Notes under the pieces: generated by a model
Databases searched by the model: none
The model's input: the letters and a program-made list of their open reading frames with translations, nothing else
What the model was told of the DNA's origin: nothing
Shown: positions 8,501 to 17,871 of the stretch, one piece after another
Numbering within the stretch: position 1 is the stretch's first letter
Layout: the number at the start of each line of letters is the position of its first letter
Source: Flavilitoribacter nigricans DSM 23189 = NBRC 102662
GTDB lineage: Bacteria; Bacteroidota; Bacteroidia; Chitinophagales; Saprospiraceae
Direction: 5' to 3'
Assembly (NCBI RefSeq): GCF_002646595.1
Contig: NZ_PDUD01000035.1
Span: 1 to 64,000, forward strand
Length of the DNA stretch: 64,000 nucleotides
Position numbers and translations under genes: made by a program

Positions 8501-9751
8501 TCAGCGAGCCATCTTAATGAGTCTCGTCGATACCGGCAATCCATTCATACCGGTAGTTTTCAATAGATAGATCCCTGCGGGTAAATGACCCAGATCAATC
8601 TCCGTCGGTACGGAGAAACCAGGCCCGTAGCCCGGATCGATCTGCATAACTAACTGACCCGACAAAGTATACAGCCAGATCTTACCGCTAGCATGTAGTA
8701 CCGTCAATTTTTCCGCAAAGGGATTGGGATAAACGATCAGAGCCGACGAGGTCGCACGCGCATCGTGTGCATCGACGAGGCTCATCCCACTGCGTACCCC
8801 AAGCAGGCCGGTGCCAGAGATACCCGTGCGCGTCTGGGAGTAAGTAGTGGAGCCAAGGATGGTGGCCTGACTGCCGGGTAGGGCTCCGTAATCCCAGTTC
8901 GCGCCGTCCCAAAAACCGACGGCGCTATCGTTGCGGTCGAAGGCAAGCTCGTGTTCAAGCTCCCATAGCAGAGTCACTTCCAGGTCATTGACGCCCGCCG
9001 AAGCCCGTGTGATTTCCCAGGAGGCATCTACCACTTCGCTGCTTAAAGGCATACCGCTACTGCCGTTGGCAAAATGCTGCTCATGGCAACGGACGCCCAA
9101 TGGTCCGCTGGTCCCATGCTGCCTGACGACCATGGGATTATAGGAGCTCAGATCAAAGCCGATAGGAAAGGTGAAGCCGTTGTCGCCCAGGTCCGACTTG
9201 ATCAGTTCGCCGTCACTGCCGGTGACAATGTAGTTGTTGATGTCGTAACCTCTAATGTCGCCCCCCGAACCGATAGCGAGGGTTTTTCCCGGGAGCAAAA
9301 TTTTGTTTTGGCCGGATAAAAATTCGAGTCGCCGACCAATGCCCAGATCGTCGGCCAGGGTAAGGTTGGCGACCGCTTTGGTCATTTCCAGGATATGAAA
9401 AGCATCACCGCCGGAAGTGACCATGCTATTGGCCGGCCCCACAAAATTGACGGTAGAAGTCCCGGCGCTAAAGGTGGCGGAATTCTGCCAGTCGCCCGCC
9501 AGTTTGTAGCGGCCGTTACCCTGCAGCGTAGCCGATCCACTGTTGGTGATACTGCCGGAAGTCGACAACATTCCCTCATTGATCAAGGTCCCACCGCCGG
9601 TATTGGTCACATCGTCGTTACTGTGAAGTAGGGCATTCGGACTGATATGCACCGTGGTGCCCTGGATATATAGCTGGGCCCCGACACCCGCGGGCACTCC
9701 CAAGACCGGCAATATGCACAGCAGGAATTTCCAGGAAAGTGGCTTTTTCAT
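8501..9751 (-). CDS. T9SS-secreted surface protein of unknown function
   Basis: 416 residues. Signal peptide about 1-25 (ending VGAQ). The body is rich in Ser, Gly, Asn and Thr and repeats short beta-strand units (VTNTGGGTLINEG and similar), suggesting a beta-helix or repeated beta-sandwich; there is no catalytic motif. The C-terminus from about 340 is a type IX sorting domain: LIVYPNPFAEKL, LPAGIYLLKT and a TRLIKMAR tail. The ATG overlaps the stop of the upstream gene by four bases (ATGA), so both are co-translated; a cell-surface structure made of the two products is likely. A hairpin follows the gene. Confidence 0.75.
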   Translation of the reverse strand: MKKPLSWKFLLCILPVLGVPAGVGAQLYIQGTTVHISPNALLHSNDDVTNTGGGTLINEGMLSTSGSITNSGSATLQGNGRYKLAGDWQNSATFSAGTSTVNFVGPANSMVTSGGDAFHILEMTKAVANLTLADDLGIGRRLEFLSGQNKILLPGKTLAIGSGGDIRGYDINNYIVTGSDGELIKSDLGDNGFTFPIGFDLSSYNPMVVRQHGTSGPLGVRCHEQHFANGSSGMPLSSEVVDASWEITRASAGVNDLEVTLLWELEHELAFDRNDSAVGFWDGANWDYGALPGSQATILGSTTYSQTRTGISGTGLLGVRSGMSLVDAHDARATSSALIVYPNPFAEKLTVLHASGKIWLYTLSGQLVMQIDPGYGPGFSVPTEIDLGHLPAGIYLLKTTGMNGLPVSTRLIKMAR

Positions 9752-11514
9752 TTGTTCGGGGTTTTAGGGGTTGATTCAGCCCGTTGGAGCATGGCAGCTT
9801 CCAGCCGATCCAGCCGGGATTTTAATTCATTCCTTTCCGATTGCAGGTCTTCCATCGCTACCTGGGAGGCTTCCAGTCGGTTCGTCAAAGATCCGATCAG
9901 CGTCTGTTGCTCCTGCACGGCCTTCACCAGCGGCACCACAAACTGTGCGTAGCGTACGCTGTACAGGCCCACCTCATCACCGGCCTTTTCTACTCCGCTA
10001 AAGTCGTAGCCCAGCTCCCGGGCAGCCTGCGCCACTTCCTGAGCGATGAAACCGGTCATCTGCTTTTTTTCTATGTCGTATTTGGTAGGCCAGTCTGCCT
10101 CCGCCATTTTATCGCGGGAATCGCGGGGGAATAATTCGTTTTGTTTGTGGATATCCAGATGGTACGTCACCGGGCGAAGCCTGCTGATAAAGGACAGGCC
10201 CGGTACATTCTCCTCTACCTGTGTTTTGATCCGGGCGTCGCTGTAGGTACTCCATCCGACCTGGCCGCCTATCCAGGAGACGCTGGTATTGCCGATAGCC
10301 ACGCGGTTGCTGGCGAAGATCATATGCCCGGCGTCTACTCCAAGACAGGTCGTATTATCCAGATTGGGGATCACGGTAAAAGCGGCGGTTCCAATAGCGG
10401 TATTCCAATTGCCAGTACCGTTTGTCGACAGGGTGAATGGGCCAACCGCCGTGTTGCCCCGGCCGGAAGTATTATTGGGTAAAGCCCGATGACCGATGGC
10501 CGTATTTAAGATACCGATGGTGTTTAGGAGCAGGGACGAGTCTCCACTAGCGGTGTTGGCGGAACCGATCGTGTTTTCTCGCAGCGCAGAGAAGCCAAGT
10601 GCGGTGTTTCTATTTCCCGTACTGCCATTAAACATGGCATTGGCTCCAATGGCCGTATTATCATACCCGCTGGAGTTGGATTTTAGAGCAGAGAAGCCGG
10701 TGGCTGTATTTCCATCACCGTTTCGGTTATTAACCAGAGCATTACTGCCAGTAGCGGTATTTTCCTTGCCCACACCATTAAAAGAAAGAGCTAAATGACC
10801 AACGGCTGTGTTGTCATTGCTTTGGTTTAAAGATAGCGCATGATGGCCAATGGCGGTATTCATCCAGCCATTGATGTTCGACTTCAAAGCGTCCACCCCA
10901 ATGCCCGTATTCATGGTACCCGTGGTGTTTTCATGCCCTGCCCAGAAGCCCAGGAAAGTATTACCATCAAGAGGGTCAGGAATGCTTGGCATAACATTCA
11001 TGTTTACTCCAGCGCCCTGTCCGATTAGCGTATGGCGGCGGTTCCCAAATTGCAGTGGGGTAAAACCAGCAGCATTTTCCTGCAGCCACATTCTTTCCAC
11101 CCCGTTGATATCAAATCGGATCACATTATCATTGCTGGTTTCCTCCACCTGTATTTTTGTGTTCCCATCGGTATCGGCGATGGAGGTAGACGTCCCGGTT
11201 CCCGGACTGCTCAGATCGGTCCATTCGCTGCCGTTGTAAAACCAGAAACCGGCGGTATTGGTATCGAACACCAGCAAACCGGTGGCCGGAGCAGCGATCG
11301 CTGCCCGCTGCGCAGAAGTCATGCGCGGGATGAGGATGCCCTTATCCGAGGACCGCAACTCCAGCACGGCACTGGGGTCGGGCGTTGGGGTGCCGATACC
11401 GACATTTCCGTTCTGAGCGGTGGCTTGCAGGCCGAACGCCAGCAGAAGTAGAACCAAATTAAAATAATCGTATATCGTGATGGATATACCGGATGTTTGT
11501 TTAAGCTTTATCAT
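9748..11514 (-). CDS. Exported protein with YadA-head-like repeats and S74 chaperone domain
   Basis: 588 residues. A hydrophobic export segment (about 14-33, ending ATAQ) is followed by NVGIGTPTPDPSAVLELRS, the common start of Bacteroidota tail-fibre-like surface proteins. Residues about 165-400 contain many copies of a 14-16 residue unit of the form GNTAxGxxAL, which resembles the left-handed beta-roll head of trimeric autotransporters such as YadA. Residues about 420-530 (SDARIKTQVEENV, then RPVTYHLD) match the intramolecular chaperone / peptidase S74 domain of phage tail spikes, which trimerises and then cleaves itself off. The end is a coiled coil (about 535-580). The likely product is a trimeric surface fibre. 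It is first in a two-gene operon with the T9SS cargo gene downstream. Confidence 0.75.
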   Translation of the reverse strand: MIKLKQTSGISITIYDYFNLVLLLLAFGLQATAQNGNVGIGTPTPDPSAVLELRSSDKGILIPRMTSAQRAAIAAPATGLLVFDTNTAGFWFYNGSEWTDLSSPGTGTSTSIADTDGNTKIQVEETSNDNVIRFDINGVERMWLQENAAGFTPLQFGNRRHTLIGQGAGVNMNVMPSIPDPLDGNTFLGFWAGHENTTGTMNTGIGVDALKSNINGWMNTAIGHHALSLNQSNDNTAVGHLALSFNGVGKENTATGSNALVNNRNGDGNTATGFSALKSNSSGYDNTAIGANAMFNGSTGNRNTALGFSALRENTIGSANTASGDSSLLLNTIGILNTAIGHRALPNNTSGRGNTAVGPFTLSTNGTGNWNTAIGTAAFTVIPNLDNTTCLGVDAGHMIFASNRVAIGNTSVSWIGGQVGWSTYSDARIKTQVEENVPGLSFISRLRPVTYHLDIHKQNELFPRDSRDKMAEADWPTKYDIEKKQMTGFIAQEVAQAARELGYDFSGVEKAGDEVGLYSVRYAQFVVPLVKAVQEQQTLIGSLTNRLEASQVAMEDLQSERNELKSRLDRLEAAMLQRAESTPKTPNK

Positions 11515-11552
11515 AATACCTGGGTATTTAAGTGTAAAAAATTCTTCGTCTC

Positions 11553-11667
11553 GAAGATCTGGGAAACCGATCCGAAAGGCCTTTACTTATTTCGCATTCG
11601 CTTTTAGCTATTTCACGTTACACTGGAAAGACTTGTACTCATTTAAAATGGGTAGGCACACTATTGG
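11553..11667 (-). promoter_or_regulatory. Duplicated upstream block, copy 1
   Basis: These 115 bases lie just upstream of the leftward S74-protein gene and align without gaps to 13288-13402, upstream of the next leftward gene. By hand I count about 70% identity, with shared cores GGAAACCG, GGCCTTTAC and GGTAGGCA. Shared placement suggests a common regulatory region rather than coding sequence. Confidence 0.5.
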
Positions 11668-11727
11668 ACAAAATGAGAACGATGGAGTGACTGGAAGAGA
11701 GGGAGAGGCGCATTTCTTTCACCCCTT

Positions 11728-11791
11728 CACCTTGTCACCTTGTCTCCCAATCTCCTTGTCTCCTTGTCTCCTTGTCTCCTTGTCTCCAGGT
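11728..11791. repeat. 8-bp tandem repeat
   Basis: Eight consecutive octamers of the form CTCCTTGT, four of them exact (11752-11783) and the flanking ones varied, lie in the gap between two leftward genes. No reading frame of merit covers them. Confidence 0.85.
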
Positions 11792-11838
11792 CTGCCCATT
11801 TGAAACAAAATGTCCAGTAGCGTAGCAGTAGTTACCTG

Positions 11839-13221
11839 CTAATAGCAAGCATCCAACATCTTCAAGGTCTCTTGAAAATTGCTCCATCGTCCATGTTCCC
11901 GCTGCTCACTGCGATCCATAGCCAAATATTCGTAACAACCCATTAAGAGCGGCTCCATGAGTTTCTTATAGTCTGCCCGGAATATGGAGATCTCTTCTCC
12001 GGTCTTTTTATTCAAAATGACCCATTCTTTATTGAGGGGACCTTCTGCTCTTGCCGCGCTCATTTCCTGTCCCGCCAGGGCCACTTCCAGGGCCATAACA
12101 TTCTTTTTAAGCGGTTCATTATCGCTGTTATTCACCAGATCCTGTGCACTGTCGTACCCAGCTACCCGGACCAGACCATCTCTAATTTCGCGCAGTTCTT
12201 CGGGGCTGGAGGTCGCTATGATACTATCCATATTGGATTCATAATTATTCTTTTCGGCATCTTTTTTGGCCATTTCCGAAGCAATTACGGTGGAGGCAAT
12301 AGACGTCGTTTGAGCAAACAGCGCCCCTAAAAATTTATTAAAGGAAGTGGGGTAGGGGTTTCTAAAAACGTGGAAAGTTTCTCCGTTGAATTCCTCTTCC
12401 ACAAACGTATCCTGATACGATATAAAAGTAGTGACCACGCCGTCGATCGTTTGGGTAAAGGATACGCCGTCCCCGGGCGTAAACTCCTGTATTTTCCCGT
12501 TTTGATCCTTTAACAAGACCCGTTCCGCAAAAAAATTATCCGGTGCTATGACCTTTGCCAGCTCACCGGTAAGGGTTCCGGTCGGTAGAAAAAGGGTGCC
12601 ATCGTAATAATCGTCCGCCATGGCTTCCAGGTTTTCCTGCCGGACAGCGGACTCGCTTACAGTATATCCGTATCTCGCTACTTCCGAGATCTTACCAGAA
12701 TATTTTTTGTCACCTTTGATGATATAATTGCTGAGCTCACCATCTTTTCTGCGCAGTCTGAATTCCCCCTCCAGGCGGGTACCATCCTTCAGGATGACAT
12801 ATCCCGGCCGGGGTTCGGAGCTGGTGACCACTTTGTTCATCACTATCCCCATGTCTCTCCATTCGTACATACTCTCGGGGCTGTCGTTTATGGGTTCGCC
12901 GGAAGTATTAATGGTTTTTGCGGTTGATTGGGGACGGTCGCGCCGCAGCAGACCGTAGGCGGATAAGGCCGCCAGTGGGAAATCAATTTTTTTACCGTCG
13001 CCTTCAAAGGCTACTTCTTCTACCGAAGATTTGGACCCCGTCAGGCTGATCGTACCTTCGAGTCGTTTGCCCGATTTTAGCACGACAAAACCGGGTTCTG
13101 CTTCCGTTTTATTGCGTTTCCATACGTAATTTTCAATGGGGGTCTCATTAGTCTGAGCTATCGTATCGGGCACAATTATTATAATGCCCATCGAAATGAA
13201 CAGGAAGATTAATTTTCTCAT
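11839..13221 (-). CDS. Exported protein of unknown function
   Basis: 460 residues with a signal peptide (about 1-23, ending TIAQ). I do not recognise the family. Two related segments occur near the N-terminus: EPGFVVLKSGKRLEGTISL (about 43-61) and RPGYVILKDGTRLEGEFRL (about 137-155). Both read as a small beta unit, and a third variant lies near residue 215 (GTLFLPTGTLTGELAKV). The second half is helical and acidic and contains a possible membrane-skimming stretch near 290-310 (FLGALFAQTTSIASTVIASE). It probably acts in the periplasm or at a membrane. The start follows the second copy of the 115-base upstream block. Confidence 0.6.
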   Translation of the reverse strand: MRKLIFLFISMGIIIIVPDTIAQTNETPIENYVWKRNKTEAEPGFVVLKSGKRLEGTISLTGSKSSVEEVAFEGDGKKIDFPLAALSAYGLLRRDRPQSTAKTINTSGEPINDSPESMYEWRDMGIVMNKVVTSSEPRPGYVILKDGTRLEGEFRLRRKDGELSNYIIKGDKKYSGKISEVARYGYTVSESAVRQENLEAMADDYYDGTLFLPTGTLTGELAKVIAPDNFFAERVLLKDQNGKIQEFTPGDGVSFTQTIDGVVTTFISYQDTFVEEEFNGETFHVFRNPYPTSFNKFLGALFAQTTSIASTVIASEMAKKDAEKNNYESNMDSIIATSSPEELREIRDGLVRVAGYDSAQDLVNNSDNEPLKKNVMALEVALAGQEMSAARAEGPLNKEWVILNKKTGEEISIFRADYKKLMEPLLMGCYEYLAMDRSEQREHGRWSNFQETLKMLDACY

Positions 13222-13287
13222 GGCTAGATGTTTATGGTAACGATATGCTATGCTGAGATAGAAATGATTAGAGAAAAATTTCCCCTT

Positions 13288-13402
13288 AAAGATGTAGGAA
13301 ACCGTTTCAAACGGCCTTTACCTATTTTACAATCGCTATAACCCATTTCACATATCCCTAAAAAGACTAGTAGCTATTTAACATTGGTAGGCAATGATTA
13401 GG
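13288..13402 (-). promoter_or_regulatory. Duplicated upstream block, copy 2
   Basis: Partner of 11553-11667, with the same length and orientation relative to its downstream leftward gene. It contains the palindrome CCGTTTCAAACGG at about 13303-13315, which is only half kept in copy 1. Confidence 0.5.
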
Positions 13403-13422
13403 TGTAAGTGGCTCAATTACAA

Positions 13423-16400
13423 TTATTTGTGCATAACACTGGGAGGGAAGCCAAATTTATCGGAAAAAGCCTTGGAAAAGTAACTGGGATCATTAAAACC
13501 GACAGCGTAGGCGATTTCGGACACATTGAAGTCGGTGGTTTGCAGCAGTTGCATACTTTTTTCCAACCGGATGGCCCGAATGAACCCGGAGGGGGTTTCG
13601 CCGGTGAGGGCCTTGAGTTTGCGGTTGACCTGCATATTGCTGAGATGGACGGCCCGGCAGAGTTCATCGACGGTAAAATCGGTATTATCCAGATTTTGCT
13701 CTACGACGGCGATCAGTTTTCGTAGAAAGGTATCTTCGAGGGAAAGCGTTTTTTCCGGAAGAGCCACGATCGAAAAGATACCATTCCCGGCATAGTGCGC
13801 CTGTAGGGTTTTGCGTAATTCCACCAGTTTGGCCAGCCGTACAAACAATTCCTCTTTGTGGAACGGTTTGATCAAATAAGCATCCGCCCCGCCGCGCAGC
13901 CCTTTGATGCGGTCTTCTTTGGTGGCTTTTGCCGTCAGCAAAATGATGGGGATATGGCTGGTACGCTCATCGTTTTTTAAGGTTTCGCAAACTTCGTAGC
14001 CGTTCTTTTCCGGCATCATCACATCGCTGATAATAATATCTGGTACGATTTCCAGGGCTTTATCGATGCCGGTCCGGCCGTTCCGGGCGATCTCGATCCG
14101 ATAATCCTGCCGGAGCAAGGCCTGAATATAAGTGATCACGTCCCGATTATCTTCTATGATCAGCAAAGTTGGACGATCTGCGTCCGGATTAAATTCGGCC
14201 TGCGCTAAAGCTGATACCAGCCTTGTGGAAGCAGGGGGAAGCACAGTTTCACTCCGCCGCCGCTTGGGCGTAGCTACGGCAGACGGTTCCTTTTTACGAA
14301 TACCGGCATCCCGCCGGATGGGTAAGAGGATCAAAAAATCAGTGCCGGTGCCGGTTTTGCTTTCAACGGCAATTTCTCCACCCATCAGTTCTACCAGCTC
14401 TTTGGTCAGCGCCAGACCAATGCCGGTACCTTCCGTCCCACTCAGCGTTGCAGGGAGGGAGACGTTCTCCTCCGAGGCAGGCCGGGTAGGAGCCTGGTAA
14501 AAACGATCGAAGATATGGGGCAGATTTTCGGCTGCAATCCCCACGCCGGTATCGCTGACCTTTATTTGCAGATAGGCCTGCCCCTTTATCTCCAGATCCC
14601 GGAGATGAAGAATGACCTTGCCGCCCTCCGGGGTAAACTTGACGGCATTGGATAAAAGATTGTAAATAATGTGCTGGATCTTGGTCTCGTCAAAATCCAT
14701 AACCAGTTCTTTTACCTCCGGATAGAAAGTCAGGCGGACCTCCTTATCCCCGGCCATGGAATAAAAAGACTCCGTCAGGTATTGCAGGTAGTTGACAATG
14801 TCGGTTTGCACCAGGTCCAATTGCAGCATACCGGAATCGAGTTTCGAAAGATCGAGCAACTGGTTGATGAGCCGCAGGAGGTTTTCGCTGTTGCGTTGAA
14901 TGAGTTTCTTTTCTTCGGTGTGCCCCCGGATACTATCGGCTATGCCCATAATGACGGTGAGCGGAGTGCGGAACTCGTGGGTGATATTGGTGTACAGCCG
15001 GGATTTGAAGACGTCGAGCTCCTGCAGGCGTCTGGCCTCGGCCTCCGAATACTGACGTCGCATTTCATAGCGGAAGAGACCCCAGAACAGGCTGCCGGCC
15101 AGTAGCATATAGCCCAGATAAGCCCACCCGGTCTTGTACCAGGCGCGGGCCACGAAAATGTTGATCGAGCACTCGGAAGATGCATAATAGTCCGGGGTCA
15201 GGCCACCCCGGATATGCAGCGTATAGGAGCCCGGCGGCAGGTTCTCGTATTGCAGTTCGTTGCTCTGTGAGGGGACGGTCCAGGTGTTGTCGTAGCCTTC
15301 CAGCCAGTAGGAATATCGGTTTTGTTGCGTATTGCGGAAATCCGGCACAAAAAAACTGAGTTTGAAATAGCGATCCTGGTGGGTCAGATTTATTTCCGTT
15401 AAGGCCGCCAGGTCGGCCTGTTGTACGAACAGGGAATCCTGTTGTTTATTAAAAATCTCCAGACGGGTAAGAGCTACCCGGTAGGTCTGATCGAAACCGG
15501 CTTTTCGGTAGAGCGTCTCCGGCTGAAAAGCATTCAGGCGCTCATCGGGCGTTCCGATGTACAGGCTGCCGTCCCGGGCGGCTAATCCCGGCAGTTGGTG
15601 GTAAGCCATCTCGGACAGGGTCGGGAACATAGGAAAATTGGTTAATTCTCCGGTACTTTTGTCCAGACAAAGCGTCCCTTTTTCGGTCACTAACCAAAGC
15701 TTGTTACCTCTTTCCGGGAAGATCTGGAAAACTCTGTTTAAGGAGCCGGAAAAGGAGCTCTGTTGGTAGGGGAGGTTGGTTAATTCCCGGCTTGACAGAT
15801 CCAGTTTACTCAATCCGGATGCTCCTCCGTGTCCGATCCAGAGTTGTGCTTCCTCATCTTCATACAATCCGTACATGGAATTATACGCCCATTGATCCTG
15901 CTCCATATTTTCGGAGCTGTAGTAGTTGAGGACTTCCCCGTCCAGTCCCAATTCTACCAATCCACCAATCCAGACCGATAAAAACAAGCTGTGGGTAGTG
16001 GGGCTGTAATGGATCTGCCTGATCTCACTATTGATATTGCGAAACCAGTTTGGCTGCGCTAAGCGGAGCTTATTCAGCTTTTTTTCCCGGAGGTCAAAAT
16101 CATACAATTCCGGCGGAAAAGAATTCACGGCTATCCATAGATGCGTTGCTTCCGGATCGATTCCGTGGGTAAGGAAATCGTAGTTGGTTGGCGAAAAAAG
16201 CCGGGTGGTCTGGTAAGTGGTCAGATCAATGGCGTATTCGTTCCAGAATAAGCTGCCCCGGGCGTAGGTCAGGGCGTGGACTTTTTGCGCTTGCGCGGGA
16301 AGATCCAGCGGCAGGGCCGACAACTGGCCCGTTTTGGGGTTCAGCACCGTGATCCCGTTTAGGTGCGAGAGGTAAATATTCCCGGCCTCGTCTTCCGTCA

Positions 16401-17475
16401 TCCCTCTGATCCGGCAGCTTTCACCGGAGCAATCCAATCCGGTTTCTTGCAGGGCATATTGACGAAAAAGGTCATCCTCTACGGTGATCTTGACCATCCC
16501 CGCCCGGGTCACCATCCAGATGGCGCCCGACCGGTCGCGGTGCAGATTCAACTGGGTACTGTTATAAAACGGAAAGTGCAGGCTCTGCCGGAGGATCTCA
16601 TCGGTCAGATCTTCCATCTTACCGTCCGAAATGCGGCGTCTGGAAAGGTGAAAGGGAGCGCCCCAGTGCCAAATGAAATCTCTTTCAGCGTACAGCATCC
16701 CGAACTTCTCCTCCTGCGGGAAGCGTTCTCCCGCGGGTAAGCGAACGAATTCGTCCGCCCCTTCCCGGAGGTAGTAGGCGCCATACTGGTCCTTGGACTT
16801 GTCGGGACTATACACCACCCAGATCGTATTTTCCGTATCCCTGACCATGTGGGTGATCACCGGATCGGTTCCTTCGGGAAAGGTATACGTCTTAACGTTA
16901 CCGGTGGAGTCAAATGCTTCCACCCGATCTCTGAGTTTTACAAAATACCGATCTCCGATAGTCAGGGTCGCGTCGTAAAACCAGTAGGCATTTTCAATCT
17001 GACTGATCACTTCCAGTAGCCTGCCATTACTGGCTCTCAGTACCGAAAAAGTATACTTTCCCGTCATGTCCTGATGTAGTCCCCACATCGCTCCATCTTC
17101 ACCAAAACGCGGCTGATTGACCTTAATATTGGAGTGAATGACCTCTCTCGCCGCAGGGTCATAGACCAACAGACTGTCTTTAAGGAGAAAAAAATACGAC
17201 CGCGTTTCATCTCCAAAAAAATGTAAGTAGTCGGAATAGGGTAGCCCCAGGCCTTGCTCCGACATCCTGGAAAGTAGCTGTCCATCGTAAGTGAAAAGAT
17301 TCGGGTAGGAGTGAAACCACAGCAGGCCGGTGCTATCCTGGATCATGCCCCGGGCATAGGCCAATTGATTGCCTTCCGGGAAAGTGATATTCTCGATCTT
17401 TAAATGCCCCTGGAAGGATTGGGCGGCAGCAGTAGCCACGAAAACCAGTAGACTAAAGGTCAGGTTGATTCTCAA
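13423..17475 (-). CDS. Hybrid two-component system regulator (propeller, kinase, receiver, AraC)
   Basis: 1350 residues in the order known for Bacteroidota HTCS proteins. Signal peptide 1-19; periplasmic two-component propeller repeats about 25-690 (units such as GAIWMVTRAG and QLWIGHGG); Y_Y_Y domain about 700-775 (RYSYWLEGYDNTW); one membrane helix about 785-803. The cytoplasmic part has a histidine kinase with H833 in THEFRTPLT, the N box near 939-952 and the GTGIGLAL G box; a receiver domain about 1102-1215 with D1151 in SDVMMP and K1203; and an AraC DNA-binding domain 1250-1350. It senses a glycan fragment in the periplasm and controls genes directly. The gene ends the leftward block; its target may be the utilisation locus at 18829-28177, but no binding site is visible to prove it. 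Confidence 0.93.
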   Translation of the reverse strand: MRINLTFSLLVFVATAAAQSFQGHLKIENITFPEGNQLAYARGMIQDSTGLLWFHSYPNLFTYDGQLLSRMSEQGLGLPYSDYLHFFGDETRSYFFLLKDSLLVYDPAAREVIHSNIKVNQPRFGEDGAMWGLHQDMTGKYTFSVLRASNGRLLEVISQIENAYWFYDATLTIGDRYFVKLRDRVEAFDSTGNVKTYTFPEGTDPVITHMVRDTENTIWVVYSPDKSKDQYGAYYLREGADEFVRLPAGERFPQEEKFGMLYAERDFIWHWGAPFHLSRRRISDGKMEDLTDEILRQSLHFPFYNSTQLNLHRDRSGAIWMVTRAGMVKITVEDDLFRQYALQETGLDCSGESCRIRGMTEDEAGNIYLSHLNGITVLNPKTGQLSALPLDLPAQAQKVHALTYARGSLFWNEYAIDLTTYQTTRLFSPTNYDFLTHGIDPEATHLWIAVNSFPPELYDFDLREKKLNKLRLAQPNWFRNINSEIRQIHYSPTTHSLFLSVWIGGLVELGLDGEVLNYYSSENMEQDQWAYNSMYGLYEDEEAQLWIGHGGASGLSKLDLSSRELTNLPYQQSSFSGSLNRVFQIFPERGNKLWLVTEKGTLCLDKSTGELTNFPMFPTLSEMAYHQLPGLAARDGSLYIGTPDERLNAFQPETLYRKAGFDQTYRVALTRLEIFNKQQDSLFVQQADLAALTEINLTHQDRYFKLSFFVPDFRNTQQNRYSYWLEGYDNTWTVPSQSNELQYENLPPGSYTLHIRGGLTPDYYASSECSINIFVARAWYKTGWAYLGYMLLAGSLFWGLFRYEMRRQYSEAEARRLQELDVFKSRLYTNITHEFRTPLTVIMGIADSIRGHTEEKKLIQRNSENLLRLINQLLDLSKLDSGMLQLDLVQTDIVNYLQYLTESFYSMAGDKEVRLTFYPEVKELVMDFDETKIQHIIYNLLSNAVKFTPEGGKVILHLRDLEIKGQAYLQIKVSDTGVGIAAENLPHIFDRFYQAPTRPASEENVSLPATLSGTEGTGIGLALTKELVELMGGEIAVESKTGTGTDFLILLPIRRDAGIRKKEPSAVATPKRRRSETVLPPASTRLVSALAQAEFNPDADRPTLLIIEDNRDVITYIQALLRQDYRIEIARNGRTGIDKALEIVPDIIISDVMMPEKNGYEVCETLKNDERTSHIPIILLTAKATKEDRIKGLRGGADAYLIKPFHKEELFVRLAKLVELRKTLQAHYAGNGIFSIVALPEKTLSLEDTFLRKLIAVVEQNLDNTDFTVDELCRAVHLSNMQVNRKLKALTGETPSGFIRAIRLEKSMQLLQTTDFNVSEIAYAVGFNDPSYFSKAFSDKFGFPPSVMHK

Positions 17476-17525
17476 AGCACCGTTTTTGATTTTATGTTTG
17501 GGTTAACGCTCTCCTCTGAAAGATA

Positions 17526-17533
17526 CAAATTTA
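17526..17533 (-). promoter_or_regulatory. Candidate promoter box for the hybrid regulator
   Basis: On the minus strand the bases read TAAATTTG, matching the TAnnTTTG box of the main Bacteroidota sigma factor, about 50 bases before the start codon. No clear upstream TTTG box is seen. Confidence 0.35.
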
Positions 17534-17590
17534 CCGAAAATTTATACGGTGAAATTTTCAGAAGAGCTATAGGAATTTATCGATTCTGAG

Positions 17591-17700
17591 ATCAGGCTCA
17601 CTGTAATGATGAGCACGAACCTACTCAGAAATTGGAATTTTTCTGGTTGGGTTTTTACTTACGTAAAATAAGAGAAATGTGGGGAGACTTAAATATGAAG
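17591..17700 (-). pseudogene. Relic of the 5' end of a NACHT gene
   Basis: These 110 bases align with 31891-32004, which is the first 25 or so codons and the 5' leader of the NACHT gene on the island. A 22-base stretch (17662-17683) is identical in both and the coding part retains AATGATGAGCAC. In this copy the frame is broken by stops and the start codon is lost, and no NACHT body follows. It is a decayed or partial copy. Confidence 0.65.
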
Positions 17701-17871
17701 ACGGATTTGCAAACTCCTCGTAGCGATAAAGGGCGTGGTATTCGAGGGCCAGCTGAGGTTAATGGACACCAGGAGAAAGTTTTATACAGATGTTTACCCC
17801 CGCAGCCGGCATCAATTTGTTGCTGGCTTAATTCAAGCCTTTCAATAGATATTGGAGTCCTTATGGCCGAA

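Larger units (their letters stand above)
17476..17871. other. Intergenic region with a decayed gene footprint
   Basis: It holds the promoter region of the hybrid regulator (17476-17560) and the NACHT-gene relic at 17591-17700. An 82-codon plus frame over the relic (17632-17880) has no support and is not called. Confidence 0.6.
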
